Source: Scylla paramamosain
Taxonomy: Eukaryota; Arthropoda; Malacostraca; Decapoda; Portunidae
Length of the DNA stretch: 64,000 bases
Reading direction: 5' to 3'
NCBI RefSeq assembly: GCF_035594125.1
Contig: NC_087156.1
Location: 22,039,497-22,103,496, forward strand
Shown: one piece after another, positions 50,460-63,343 of the stretch
Numbering within the stretch: position 1 is the first letter of the stretch
Layout of the letters: each line of letters starts with the position of its first letter
Position numbers and translations under genes: made by a program
Notes under the pieces: generated by a model
Database searches by the model: none
What the model saw: only the letters and a program-made list of their open reading frames with translations
What the model was told of the DNA's origin: nothing

Positions 50460-50690
50460 ATGTCAACCCCACACAGACAATCCCAAAGTTCCCCTAAAAC
50501 TTGTTTCTGTGCATGGAGAGGGGGAATATCACCTCAAATATTAGTGCACCTGTTCTAAAGGATCATAAATGTCTGCCCCACTCACAGACAACTCCAAAGT
50601 TCCCTTAAAACTTGCTTCTATGCATGTAGAGGGGGAATATCACCTCAAATATTTGTGCACCAGTTCTCAAGGATCATAAATGTCAACGAT
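50460..50690. repeat. Tandem duplication, ~112-bp unit, two copies
   Basis: CAGACAATCCCAAAGTTCCC ... GGAGAGGGGGAATATCACCT ... AAGGATCATAAATGTC recurs once, about 112 bp further on, with a dozen or so substitutions. It lies upstream of the BTB gene start. Confidence 0.85.
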
Positions 50691-50814
50691 AACCATAAGA
50701 ATCATGAGAATATTGAGTATGGTAGAGTAATACTGACCTATAATAAATAGGAAGTGTCGCTGTTTCCTAGTGTCACTCCTCAATGTTTACAAACACTGGG
50801 CGACTTCACTCCCA

Positions 50815-50847
<33 letters not shown>

Positions 50848-51582
50848 GAGACTGGTAGAGATGCATAGACTTAAAACAAAATAAATTAATGAAATCCCCC
50901 TAAAATTCACGATGCAAGAAAACAGTGTCGTTATAAGAAGTTCAGAACAGTTATTGCAAGAAAACAGTCAAGGCAGCTCATGTTCACTCGTGAGAAGAGC
51001 AGTGCTCCCGTTGAGCAGCGAGACTTGATATTCCCTGGCGGTGAGTGTCTCATTTACCTGTTTATTTCAAGTGTTACCATGTCACCACATTGTCAGATCG
51101 TATCAGTTATTACTCTTTTTTAAGTTGTTACCATGGTTCACTCTGTATTGTTTGAAATATGTGATGTACTCAGTGAAATAAAGCCAACACAGGTTCTGCA
51201 ATTTTTTTTTATTTCATCATCAGTACAATCTGGCACGTACACTTTATTTATTTATTTATTTTTTTATCGTGCATTCTTATCGGGAGCAGCATGTCTACAG
51301 GGTGGCCTGTGATCAAGGGAGTATTACCTGTGCCGTGCGCCCTATCCCAGTGCAGCTATGGGATCCTTTGTGACGCTCAGCGCACAGGCCCTCAAACACT
51401 TGCTGGAGGCGTGTCACAATTGTGCTGGAGGTACGTGGAGTGGTCAAGTTACTGGTAAATCTTACTACAGCATCTTATAATTTTTTTTGGTGCCCTTCCC
51501 CAGCCTCAACAAACTTTGGGACTGGTGGGGAACACAAAAATCAGTGAAATTTTGCCTTGGAGAAAAGTCTACGGGGAAAAAA
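50691..51582. other. Spacer between head-to-head genes
   Basis: Contains a short CT array (50816-50844) and, at about 51040, GGCG followed by GTGAGTG, which could be a 5' donor on the plus strand. The start sites of the two divergent zinc-finger genes are not determinable. This is a plausible place for first exons or a promoter, but nothing proves it. Confidence 0.25.
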
Positions 51583-51940
51583 TGTTGGTTTTATTATAGT
51601 TTAAGCCATTACACACTACGTGGTAATAACCTATCTCATTTTTGTTCTTCTCACTATTCACATAATTTCTAATGATTACACTACTTGTCGGAAATTAATA
51701 ATAACGCCACAATAGGCCTGGGAATGCACAGCACTCTCAACTTTTTCTAAGTCCACAGGTAAACATAAATGGTGTATTGTTGCCTGAACTTCAGTAGTTA
51801 GGTTAGGTTAGGTTAGGGTTTTATTATAGTTTAAGCCATTACACACTACGTGGTAATAACCTACCTCATTTTGTTCTTCTCACTATTCACATCATTTCTA
51901 ATGATTACACTACTTGTCGGAAATTAATAATAATGCCGTG
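51583..51940. repeat. 118-bp direct repeats flanking a TTAGG tract
   Basis: TTTTATTATAGTTTAAGCCA to CGGAAATTAATAATAACGCC at about 51589-51707 returns at 51819-51937 with about four changes. The 110 bp between them contains TTAGG four times in a row (51798-51817). The second copy starts directly at the end of the TTAGG tract. Confidence 0.88.
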
Positions 51941-52079
51941 GGCCGTGGGTAGAGATTGGGGACATTGGCTTAAACTATAAATTTACCAAAATTTTTTTTG
52001 GAAATGTTTGGGGTGAATGAGCAAATATGACTAACATATGGACTTCCAAAGCTAACATAACCGGATAGGGGTGATTCTG

Positions 52080-52200
52080 GCACCTTTGATCCCCTCTAAT
52101 GTAACCTAACCTAACATGGGGGCTGGCCCCCTTGATATACCTAACCTAACCGAAAAGGGGGCTACATCCCCCTAGACAGCTATCAGATAACCTAATCTAA
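52080..52200. repeat. Degenerate CCTAA tracts
   Basis: TAACCTAACCTAAC, CCTAACCTAACCG and CTAATCTAACCAACC lie within 120 bp, mixed with GGGGGCT stretches. The tract at 49985-50060 has the same mixed style. Confidence 0.55.
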
Positions 52201-52458
52201 CCAACCATGATATTATAACCTAGCCCAGAGGCAAGGTGGCATGTCTGCACTATTGCTTCACGTAGCACCAGGGTCAAAGTACACAAAAAATTACATTATG
52301 CTTTTAAAATACTGAAATGTCCAAATATGCAATGTTTACCAAATACTCAGAGTTATGAAGAACTTGAGGTGCAGGTGTCTCCTCTGGGAGGTTTGGACTA
52401 TAGGGACTATAGGAAAGCAGCCTCTTGAAGAAAGATGTGAAAATGGCCATAATAAACA

Positions 52459-52989
52459 TTGACCTTGCAAGGTAATCTACAAATATTGAAGTTATGTTTG
52501 GTAGTTTTCAGACCTCTTCTAGACGATGCTGTACAGTTCTGGTCCCTGTATTACAGGAAGGATATAGGTCTGCTAGAATCAGTACAAAGGAAAATGACTA
52601 AAAGGATAGGTATAGGGGATGAGGGATATGAAACAAGAAACTTATGAAACAAGACTGAAGCCATTAAATTTACATTCCTTAGATAAATATAGGTTAAGAG
52701 GGAACCTGATAGAAGTCTTTAAGTGGTATAGGGGTTATAACAAGGGGGACATAAGCAAAATTCTCAGGATTAGTGATCCGGATAGAACTAGAAGTGATGG
52801 GTTAAAGCTTGAAATTTAGTTTGAGAAAGAGATAGGAAGGAATTGATTCTCAAATAGAGTGGTACATGAATGGAATGGACTCAATAATCAGTTTGTTAGT
52901 GGTGAGTCATTAGGGAACTTTTAAAAGAAGATTAGACAAATTTATGGATGGGGATGATAGGTGGAAAAAAGTAGGTATATTTCATAGAG
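52459..52989 (+). mobile_element. CR1-type LINE, 3' part of reverse transcriptase ORF
   Basis: The plus strand encodes the CR1/L2 C-terminal signature: VFRPLLDDAVQFWSLYYRKD, then LESVQRKMTKRI, then LDKYRLRGNLIEVFKW. In shifted frames NRVVHEWNGL and RLDKFMDGDDRWK follow. Frameshifts near 52640 and 52820 inactivate it. Its 3' untranslated end is not contiguous: the matching tail appears at 54470-54540, after an opposite-strand LINE. Confidence 0.82.
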
Positions 52990-54469
52990 ATTTTTTTTTT
53001 TTTTTTATGTAGGAAGGATACTGGCCAAGGGCAACAAAAATCTAATAAAAAAAAATGCCCACTGAAATGCCAGTCCCATAAAAGGGTCAAAGCAGTGGTC
53101 AAAAATTGGTGGATAAGTGTCTTGAAACCTCCCTCTTGAAGGAATTCAAGTCATAGGAAGGTGGAAATACAGAAGCAGGCAGGGAGTTCCAGAGTTTACC
53201 AGAGAAAGGGATGAATGATTGAGAATACTGGTTAACTCTTGCATTAGAGAGGTGGACAGAATAGGGATGAGAGAAAGAAGAAAGTCTTGTGCAGCGAGGC
53301 CGCGGAAGGAGGGGAGGCATGCAGTTAGCAAGATCAAAAGAGCAGTTAGCATGAAAATAGCGGTAGAAGACAGCTAGATATGCAACATTGTGGCGGTGAG
53401 AGAGAGGCTGAAGACAGTCAGTTAGAGGAGAGGAGTTGATGAGACGAAAAGCTTTTGATTCCACCCTGTTTAGAAGAGCAGTATGAGTGGAACCCCCCCA
53501 GACATGTGAAGCATACTCCATACATGGACGGATAAGGCCCTTGTACAGAGTTAGCAGCTGGGGGGTGAGAAAAACTGGCGGAGATGTCTCAGAACACCTA
53601 ACTTCATAGAAGCTGTTTTAGCTAGAGATGAGATGTGAAGTTTCCAGTTCAGATTATAAGTAAAGGACAGACCGAGGATGTTCAGTGTAGAAGAGGGGGA
53701 CAGTTGAGTGTCATTGAAGAAGAGGGGATAGTTGTCTGGAAGGTTGTGTCGAGTTGATAGATGGAGGAATTGAGTTTTTGAGGCATTGAACAATACCAAG
53801 TTTGCTCTGCCCCAATCAGAAATTTTAGAAAGATCAGAAGTCAGGCGTTCTGTGGCTTCCCTGCGTGATATGTTTACTTCCTGAAGGGTTGGACGTCTAT
53901 GAAAAGACGTGGAAAAGTGCAGGGTGGTATCATCAGTGTAGGAGTGGATAAGACAAGAAGTTTGGTTTAGAAGATCATTAATGAATAATAAGAAGAGAGT
54001 GGGTGACAGGACAGAACCCTGAGGAACACCACTGTTAATAGATTTAGGAGAAGAACAGTGACCGTCTACCACAGCAGCAATAGAACGGTCAGAAAGGTAA
54101 CTTGAGATGAAGTTACAGAGAGAAGGATAGAAACCGTAAGAGGGTAGTTTGGAAATCAAAGCTTTGTGCCAGACTCTATTAAAGGCTTTTGATATGTCCA
54201 AGGCAACAGCAAAAGTTTCACCAAAATCTCTAAAAGAGGATGACCAAGACTCAGTAAGGAAAGCCAGAAGATCACCAGTAGAGCGGCCTTGACGGAACCC
54301 ATACTGGCGATCAGATAGAAGGTTGTGAAGTGATAGATGTTTAAGAATCTTCCTGTTGAGGATAGATTCAAAAACTCTAGATAAGCAGGAAATTAAAGCA
54401 ATAGGACGGTAGTTTGAGGGATTAGAGCAGTCACCCTTTTTAGGAACAGGTTGAATGTAGGCAAACTTC
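52990..54469 (-). mobile_element. 5'-truncated LINE (jockey-like) with poly-A end, nested in CR1
   Basis: On the minus strand the element starts near 54466 (KFAYIQPVPKKGDCSNPSN) and runs through DISKAFNRVWHKALISKLPS, INSGVPQGSVLSPTLFLLF and HSYTDDTTLHFS. The catalytic box is Y-T-D-D rather than the usual Y-A-D-D. One frameshift near 53540 separates it from EYASHVWGGSTHTALL and the C-terminal PPSYDLNSFKREVSRHLST. A 17-bp T run at 52990 on the plus strand is the poly-A tail. The element is thus 5' truncated as after incomplete reverse transcription, and its long open frames suggest it is younger than the CR1 copy it interrupts. Confidence 0.85.
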
Positions 54470-54540
54470 CATGTGCCATGTGTAACCCTGATGGCTTCTT
54501 GCAGCTTTCCCTATTTTTTTGTTCTTATGTTCTATGATAG
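54470..54540 (+). mobile_element. CR1 3' untranslated tail, continuation after nested insertion
   Basis: The plus-strand text around CCCTGATGGCTTCTTGCAG and GTTCTTATGTTC is the 3' end module seen also at 3535-3640 (plus) and, reversed, at 8318-8375. It continues the CR1 copy cut at 52989. Confidence 0.6.
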
Positions 54541-55321
54541 AGAGGTACTTTATTCTTTGCTGCCCTTCACAGCCACTCGATATTGTTAGTATGCGTAGCT
54601 CTGTTATTTGGGTCCACAAAGTTGATGTAGTGGTTAACAGTTAGGTGTCAGTATCCTTTCTCTTGTAGACTTGTATACCTTCCAGCAATTAGATATAATA
54701 GTAGTGCCAGGGAGAATATGGTCTTTTTTTAATGGCAAGAAGCATCTTGCTGTCCTCACTGCTGAACTGGAACCATGAAGCATTCTTGAATCTCCCTACA
54801 CACACTGCTGAACACCCACTGGCCTTCTATTAACCTCTCCACATTATATTTCCTTTTCCAGACTTCGTTTCATCTATTTCTATGATCTTTCCTTCACTTC
54901 CAATTTGCCTGTCCTTCTTGCAATACCACTCAATCAACACCTCTTTACAAAAACTAGCCAAGTCACAAATCTCCTTGTCGCTTATTTTCATTTCAAACAA
55001 AAACATATGAAAAGCATTCACACACAAAAGCATTTATGAACACAAGAATAATCTTAATATCTGTATCGACATTATTAAAGAAAGTGTTCATAAATACACT
55101 TTCTTGCCACAGACATTTTGTTTGTCCTTTTGTACTTTTTGACAGAGCCAAAGATTCTGGTTCAAGTCCAGTACAGCTGCCTTTCCACATTTCCGACAAT
55201 TTTTCTCTTCTAAGACAAGCTTGTGACAGACACACAAGTCAAACAAATCTCTTGTTTTGTTGCAGTAATGGAGGTAAAAGTTGATTAATCCAACATCACA
55301 GTGTGCACAACTGTGAGGCAT
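54541..55321 (-). pseudogene. Merlin/IS1016-like DDE transposase relic
   Basis: Read from 55321 down, an N-terminal zinc ribbon has CRKCGKAAVL, then WLCQK and C-G. A frameshift near 55090 is followed by SVFMNTFF, then by FCKEVLIEWYCKKDRQIG and GKIIEIDETKSGKG, the conserved block around the first catalytic Asp of the ISXO2/IS1016 domain. Further down, EGQWVFSSV and ECFMVPVQQ match the next conserved strands. The second catalytic site reads SNCWKVYKS where SDCW is expected, so the Asp is lost. The HTNNIE box with the third acidic residue is at about 54580-54565. Frameshifts and stops make it inactive. It lies head to tail with a broken CR1 element. Confidence 0.7.
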
Positions 55322-56580
55322 TTACCAGATTTTTAAAGAGCTGCTGTGGACATGCTAAAGCTGATCCGAAATAAAACCACCACAAATGTGTTGTACATGA
55401 AGTACCTCATCACTATTTGTAGATCACAGTTGGAAAAAAAAAAGTCAAATTTTGCCAAAAAATAAAGTTAGTATCTGAAAAGGATATTTCCATAATTACC
55501 AGACCATGATTCTAATAATTTTTATTCTGAAGGGACACAATTTGCTATGAGGGATCTTGATGTTTGTGGCTTTGCTAATGATGCTTATTTAGTGTTTTAT
55601 TGGTGTATGTAATTTATTATTATATTTACCTCTGTATAGCTATGCTTTGAAGCTACTCATTAATATTTAATTATTGCATGAAATAGTTGGTACACTTTGT
55701 ATTCCATTAAGGTTTTGGTGTGCAGTCATCCATACTAAGAGAATTACTGCACCTCCATGTAGTATCTGGAATGTTGGCATATTCTTCTTAGGTTTTATTG
55801 TTTAGATTTGTAACTTGAACTTTATTGATGATAATAACAAAATTTTCAAGAATATCATTCAGGGCCACCTCAGCCAGGCACCTTGTGGTACAAACACATG
55901 GGTCTGAGATGGATGGAGCCCCCACTCCCTCCCAAGATAACTGTAAATCCCAAGTTTCTCTCTAAGTTCCCAAGCTTGTTAGCACTAGGAAAAGAAAAAA
56001 AGAAGATATTGCAAGTCATGCACAGTTACTATACAATCTCTGAATATATAATAGTGAAGTGTTTTAATTAAAAGTAAATGTAACTTACTCAGTTGTGAGT
56101 GACAGTGACTCACCTTAATGGCAGCCATCAAGAAACTGACAGGAAAGTGTTGAAAATAACTGCACTATTCTGAAAAATAATATCAATTTGCATCCATTTT
56201 TCATAATTGGTTGATTGGACAAGTGGTCCAGGGACCCTATTGGTGCTGCAAAGTCCAAACACAATATATTGGCCCACAACTATCAGTTAAAAGAAATACA
56301 TCATTCCAGCATTTGTTCACATGTCTGAGGTAATCCTGGCACATGTGGATATTTTTTTATCACCATTATCATTAATTTGCAATGGGTAGAGTTGGGATTA
56401 GAAATACTTCAAATAGTGGTATCTAATATTTAGAAGTGCCAAGGACTTTCTGTACTGTATTACTTAAAGTTGTAAAAGTAAAAAAAAATAATTGCCTCCT
56501 GCTTCAGCACAAGGAATACAGTTCAAGTTTCTGTGAATCTGTAAAGATGTCTCAACTTGATCGAACAGCTGCCAAAATGG
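55322..56580. other. Upstream flank of the plus-strand zinc-finger gene
   Basis: AT-rich, array-free sequence with no exon I can support. The overlapping open frame at 56436-56618 does not splice in phase to the zinc-finger exon. Confidence 0.4.
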
Positions 56581-57831
<1,251 letters not shown>

Positions 57832-58190
57832 TGCATTCATTTAATTGTATGCCAAATACTATATCAATATCCCAGGACTTCATTACTTAACTTCCATCTC
57901 AGGTACTACTGTTCATGGTCATGACTGTAAGCTCAGTTACATCAATGTGGCATGTTGTCACTTAAGTTAAGACTCACTTCCAATATTTGTGAAGGGGGTT
58001 GTACATGCATTTACTTTGTCTCTTTGATTTTGTCAGTGTCTCATCTTGGTGTATAACAATAAGTAGCTTCAAGAATCTTTAGTATCTAAATCATCATCAT
58101 TGTCCCAGACGCTGATACCACATGAATCAGGATATCATCTAAAACACTTTTGAAATTGTATATAAGATGTATATTCTTGTTCCATGCACG

Positions 58191-58196
58191 AATAAA
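58191..58196 (+). terminator. Poly-A signal AATAAA
   Basis: AATAAA lies about 360 bp after the stop of the zinc-finger gene at 57831. It is a plausible end of its transcript. Confidence 0.5.
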
Positions 58197-58291
58197 CTAC
58201 ATAGCATAATTTAGCATGTGCAAACAAAAGAACCTCAACTTGTTGCTAATTATATCACATAGTGATTCAAGACATCTTTGAAAATAATGTC

Positions 58292-58379
<88 letters not shown>

Positions 58380-60416
58380 CAGTGGAAACTCTAATAGCAA
58401 TATTTAGGTTTTTCTTTCACTACACATTTTTAAGAATCAACAGTTTTGTCATTATAATGGCACTCAGTTATAGTTTCTTTCAGTTTTGTGGTTCCTCTCA
58501 TTTTCCAGCATTTAACTTGGTGTCTACTTTACTCGTGCAAAAGACCATGTCACATGTAAATAATTTGTTTTTCCATAGAAAATAATTACAAGGAGATCTG
58601 TGGGAAGAATGTACTTGTTAAGTTTTCAAACATTTACTCATAAACGTAACAAAATTTACAAAGTTGGATTAAAGTGCAAATTATATTTTATACAGGTTTA
58701 ATGTTCTTTAAATTAGAAAGTGCATCCTTGTCTAATGAAACTGATGTGATAGTCTGAGAACAAATGGACTGAAGGATACATGAAAAAATATACCACAGTA
58801 ACATTTCACAAAGATTTCTATAGTATGTATACTAGTCTACACCATCCATCACAACAGAGTTAACAGATCTACACAATACAACACGAAGTGTGACCCGAAG
58901 GTAAGGCAGTCTATTCCAAGGTTTTGATGACTGATGAGTACCTGGAAGTAGTTCTGTTTTTGATCTGTACAAAACTTCTGGGTCATTCAATTGTATGTAA
59001 GAAGCTACACAATTTTTTTTCCTATACTCTTGGATTCAAAGTTCATTTAGTTTCTGGTCATCCTGGAATTTATAGAGTAAAATACTTCAATGTTTCAGTT
59101 TTTGGACATTTGCTGGAAAAAATCTCAGTCATTGATGCAATGGCTGACCAAACATTAACACTTGATTGTTTTCTATTTACTATTCAGACATTTAATAAAC
59201 TGAAGTATTTTAATTTTGTACCAGATAAATATACATCATTAATGACCATGTTTCATTCCACACAACTATCATGGGAAGATTAAAAGCTAGTTTAAAAAAA
59301 AAAAAAAAAGCAACACTCAACCAACCAGTTTTTGGCTACATAGTAATCCTAGTATAATTTTCTAAAGGCATGGTTAGTTGAGCAGAAGTCTTTGTGGAGA
59401 AAACTAATATGCAGGCAAAATTTGCACTATACACAAGTGGGCTTGTATGATTCAGGCATAAATAAATAACGTAATAAAATACACCATAGCTACATAACTT
59501 AATTGAATTGAATAGTATGGGTCTCAAGCACCAAGCCAACAACTGACTATGTGGCACTAGGGCTGTTACAGGTGTGAATATATTAGATAAAAAATTTGAA
59601 GCCTGGAGAAAAGATCATGGGATTTGATGTGAAGCTGTAAGAGCCATCAAGAAAGTTGTCCACATGTGGAGAGATGTGAGAGACTTGGAGGGAATGGGAA
59701 AGTTGAAATACAAAGTCTCAGTGTCACAGGACATCAACAGCAGAGTATGGGGAGAGAAAGATCATAATTGTATAACTCTAAGATAGGTGCATGTGTCCAG
59801 GATAAAGCTGTTCCTCAACTACAGTTAGACTGAATTGTACTATGATAATATTAAAGGTCTGATGGAGTGGAGTTTATCACTGATTTCCACATCCCAAGTG
59901 ACTGCCACTTTAATGGAAAAGACAAAGGAGAATGGGGAAGCACTATGAAACAGGAATACATTGGAAAGCTGATGCAGAAAGATGGGCAGTAGAAAGTGCA
60001 AACTGTCTCATTTCTATTGATGCCTAGATTGCTGGGAACTCAGGTAATATTCTCCACACACAAAATAACCTTTTTTCTGAATACAAGTAACAAGTGGATT
60101 AGAGTGAAAGGACAACATGAATCTAGTGAAAGGAAGAGTCATGATATCATGTTCATGTCTGGGATAGAATATACAATAATCTAGATGTTAGTTTACATGA
60201 AATGGAGGAGATTCCTTTGATAAAAGCTGAGGAACAGCACTGTAAAACACTATGTGATGCAGAAACTTTGAACCATCAATGTAGAGTGCGTAGTAGAAAA
60301 GTGGCACAAAGATAAAAAAAAAAAGTACAGTCGGGAGGAAAGATTTAGGGCAGAGAAAAGAGGGACATACTGAGAGATGAAGCAGAACAATGGGTAATAA
60401 TGAGTTGGGATGAATG

Positions 60417-60460
<44 letters not shown>

Positions 60461-62120
60461 GGAAATGTTTGAGATGCGTGTGAGAGCAAAGAATTTTGAA
60501 GAACTTGTGGGGGGGAATGGAAAACTAATGTAGATAAAAACTGAATGAAATGAGTTGTTTTGGTACAAAGAAGGCTAGGGCAACAGGACAGCAGTAGGAC
60601 TGTTTCAGCAAAAGGACTTGAAAGGAAGAGGAAAGCACCTGTAGCAAAGCGGAAGCCTGTATGACAAACTGAATCAAGTCTGACAAGAGTGCAGGGAGAT
60701 AAAAGGAAGGGGGGAACCCCTAACTTAAACTTGAAATTATACTTTAGCTAATTTGGAAAGAAGCCGAGATGAATATATCACTGATAATAGTAATCCATAA
60801 AACTAGTTAATCCCAGTATTCAACATTTTCCTTGCATACAAAGAAACTTGTAAAATGCACCTAACAATAAATAACCACAGACACACAAGTAAAATTTGTT
60901 TCTAGACATGACATCACACACTAGAGTAATGGGCTGTAAAACTATGACAAAGAAGTCTGATGAAACAAGGGACTATCATAGCTACTAGTCAGCAAGGAGC
61001 CAAACTCCATTTATAGTTTTGCTTAACCAATTATTTGGAAAGCATTTAACAAAACACTGATGAGACTTTTAAAATAAGAATGCATTTTTCAGTTTTCTAC
61101 TCACCCTGATCTAGTTACTTGATGGCAATTTTCTGACATTAAAACAATTAAGTTTCACCTCAAGTTTCATCTTGCCACTCAGTTCTCCATGAGCAGCAAT
61201 CTTTTTATCCTTGATCTTATCTCACACCTCAAAACAATCTGAACATTTCCATATGATAATTTCAACTATTTAAAGCCTCAAAAATCTGTAGATTTGAGAA
61301 CAAATTAAAGATTCATTCATTTGTTTAATGGACACGGCACACTGCTGAGATTAACACTTGAAACATTCCCCAAATTTGCTTAACTCTAAATATATTCTCA
61401 CAAACACCATACTTATTGTTCTTTCCATAATAATGCTTCCAATCAGATACACAGATATTTATGTAATGTCTAGCACATGTCTCCAGTAGCTTTTATTAAA
61501 TCATTCATAAATACTTGCTACAAAAAAATACAAACTGTGATGCTTTTGAAAAACAAAAAGGAAAACAGAACATTACACAACTACCTAAAGGTTAAGAAGA
61601 AAAACTTAATATGTAAGAAGAAAATTAAGAAAATAATGTATAAAGACAATTGGGAAAGACTGATATGGTAAAGAGTACATCTTGCATTCTGTAAAGCAGT
61701 GGTGGTATGCTTTGGAAAAATGGTATATTCAACAATTTGGATTGCAAATATTGTACTTATATAAAATAATCTCATTGACTGTATACATGAAGTAAAAGAA
61801 ATATTTGGTATCAGCACTTAAACATCTTGCTACAAAACAAAGGATGCCAATCTTTAATTTATGATTACATTTCAAAATTTATTCATAATTCATGATAACA
61901 TTTGAGGCCATTAATAGCTATATATTGTATGTTCCCTTCACTGGTGTCAATGTAAATATGAGGTAGGCAAAGAAGATACACATACCATGAACTGAACACC
62001 AGAAACAATAATCTCAATGAAACATATACTGATCTTGGAGATTTAATGTGTGTTATCCACATCTGCAATTGTCTTTGTAGTATGCCAGCAAGGTAAGCAT
62101 TTGGAAGAGGAGCAGAAGAC
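58197..62120. other. Intergenic flank between convergent genes
   Basis: AT array (58296-58374), an A run of about 40 bp (60418-60458) and otherwise AT-rich sequence without recognised exons. The open frame at 58924-59283 has no domain and AT-rich codons. The lower end contains the Elongin B 3' untranslated region, with a possible AATAAA at 61883-61878. Confidence 0.5.
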
Positions 62121-62698
62121 TCAGTTCACTTCATGGGCCTGGGTTTCCTGAGGCTTCATGACCTCTGGCAGCTCGGGAGGAGAGGAGAGAGGAGTAATGT
62201 CAAGACTCTCAAACTCTCCATTTTCTTGCCTGTGACAAAATAAAAGAATAATAAAAAAATGCAATATCTCAAGAAAATACACAAGAATTACATAATAGTG
62301 AGGGAGAGCCACTGGATGCTATAAAGAACATTATGATAACTACATAGCAACTGTCTTAGGTGGGTCACTTTCCAGTAGGAAATGGTGTTGAGGAAACATG
62401 TATGTTGACATCTTGATTATGTGTACATTTGACTAAGTTACACAAGTGAAATCTAAAGTCACAGATTATACTATAGATACTACAAGAACAGTGAACTCTC
62501 TATATCAAAGATCAGAAATGTAAATCTATATATATATATATATAAGCCAAATTAGGTGAAAAATTTTATATTAGAATGCAGAGTGCCTGAAGTAAATAAT
62601 AATGTAGAATGTTGGCAGTGCTCTGTGAACAACATTATTTAAAAAGTACGCAGATACTTGAGATGATCAAGAGCAGAAATATTCATGGAACTCTAAAG

Positions 62699-62731
<33 letters not shown>

Positions 62732-63343
62732 CAAATCCTTTATGGCTGTCTAAAGAGAAATGAGTTTATTTTGCTAGAAATAACTATAAATAAGATTGCT
62801 AAATAAAATATGAAGGCAAGGCACAAGCTTCACCAATACACACTGCTTCACCTGAACACCAAGGCAACAGTAGCAGGGCTCTGGGCTCGAGCTGTCTGAG
62901 CTGACAAATTGTAGTCGCTTAACTGTTTGTCATCGTCAAATATTTCTGTTCCACGTTCGTTCATGAGTTGCTGATTTTCTGGTTCTACTTTCATTATTCC
63001 TTTAAAAGAAAAAGAAAGGTCATTTAAAAAATAATTGATGGATTTTATTGGAAAATTTGATGCCACAACAATAAAGTGATATGACACCATAAAAGCAATG
63101 ATAGAGAACTCAAACCTAATCACTGTATAACTGCAAATGTATTCTAACAATATATATACTAGATTTTCTTTCTTTCTACATACAATAAATATTTCAAGTT
63201 TCAATACCATTGCTACGTGCAGCTGACTTGAAAAGTTAAAAGTAGTTACCTTGTATAATTTTTTTGAGTTCTCTTACTGTTGTTGTTTCCTTTGCATCTG
63301 TGAAGATTGTAGTCTTCTTTCTTCGAACCATCAAAAACACATC
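62121..63343 (-). CDS. ELOB: Elongin B (transcription elongation factor B subunit 2), 3' three coding exons
   Basis: Elongin B is a ubiquitin-like protein that pairs with Elongin C. The pair is the adaptor in cullin-2/5 ligases with SOCS/VHL-box receptors and stimulates the Elongin A elongation factor. Exons are 63343-63250, 62999-62852 and 62229-62121, all with AG/GT borders and matching phases (0, 1, 2). Translation begins [19 protein letters not shown], the family's N-terminus without its initiator Met. The middle has [18 protein letters not shown], and the end has [13 protein letters not shown] before the stop. With one upstream Met the product would be about 117 residues, close to the usual 118. 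I find no ATG followed by a GT donor on this strand between 63344 and 64000, so the first exon is probably outside the window. A possible AATAAA lies at 61883-61878. The gene converges with the zinc-finger gene at 56.6-57.8 kb. Confidence 0.95.

Noticed and set aside
58924..59283. 119-codon plus-strand frame
   Set aside because: AT-rich, no known motif, lies in the 3' flank of the zinc-finger gene; probably chance.
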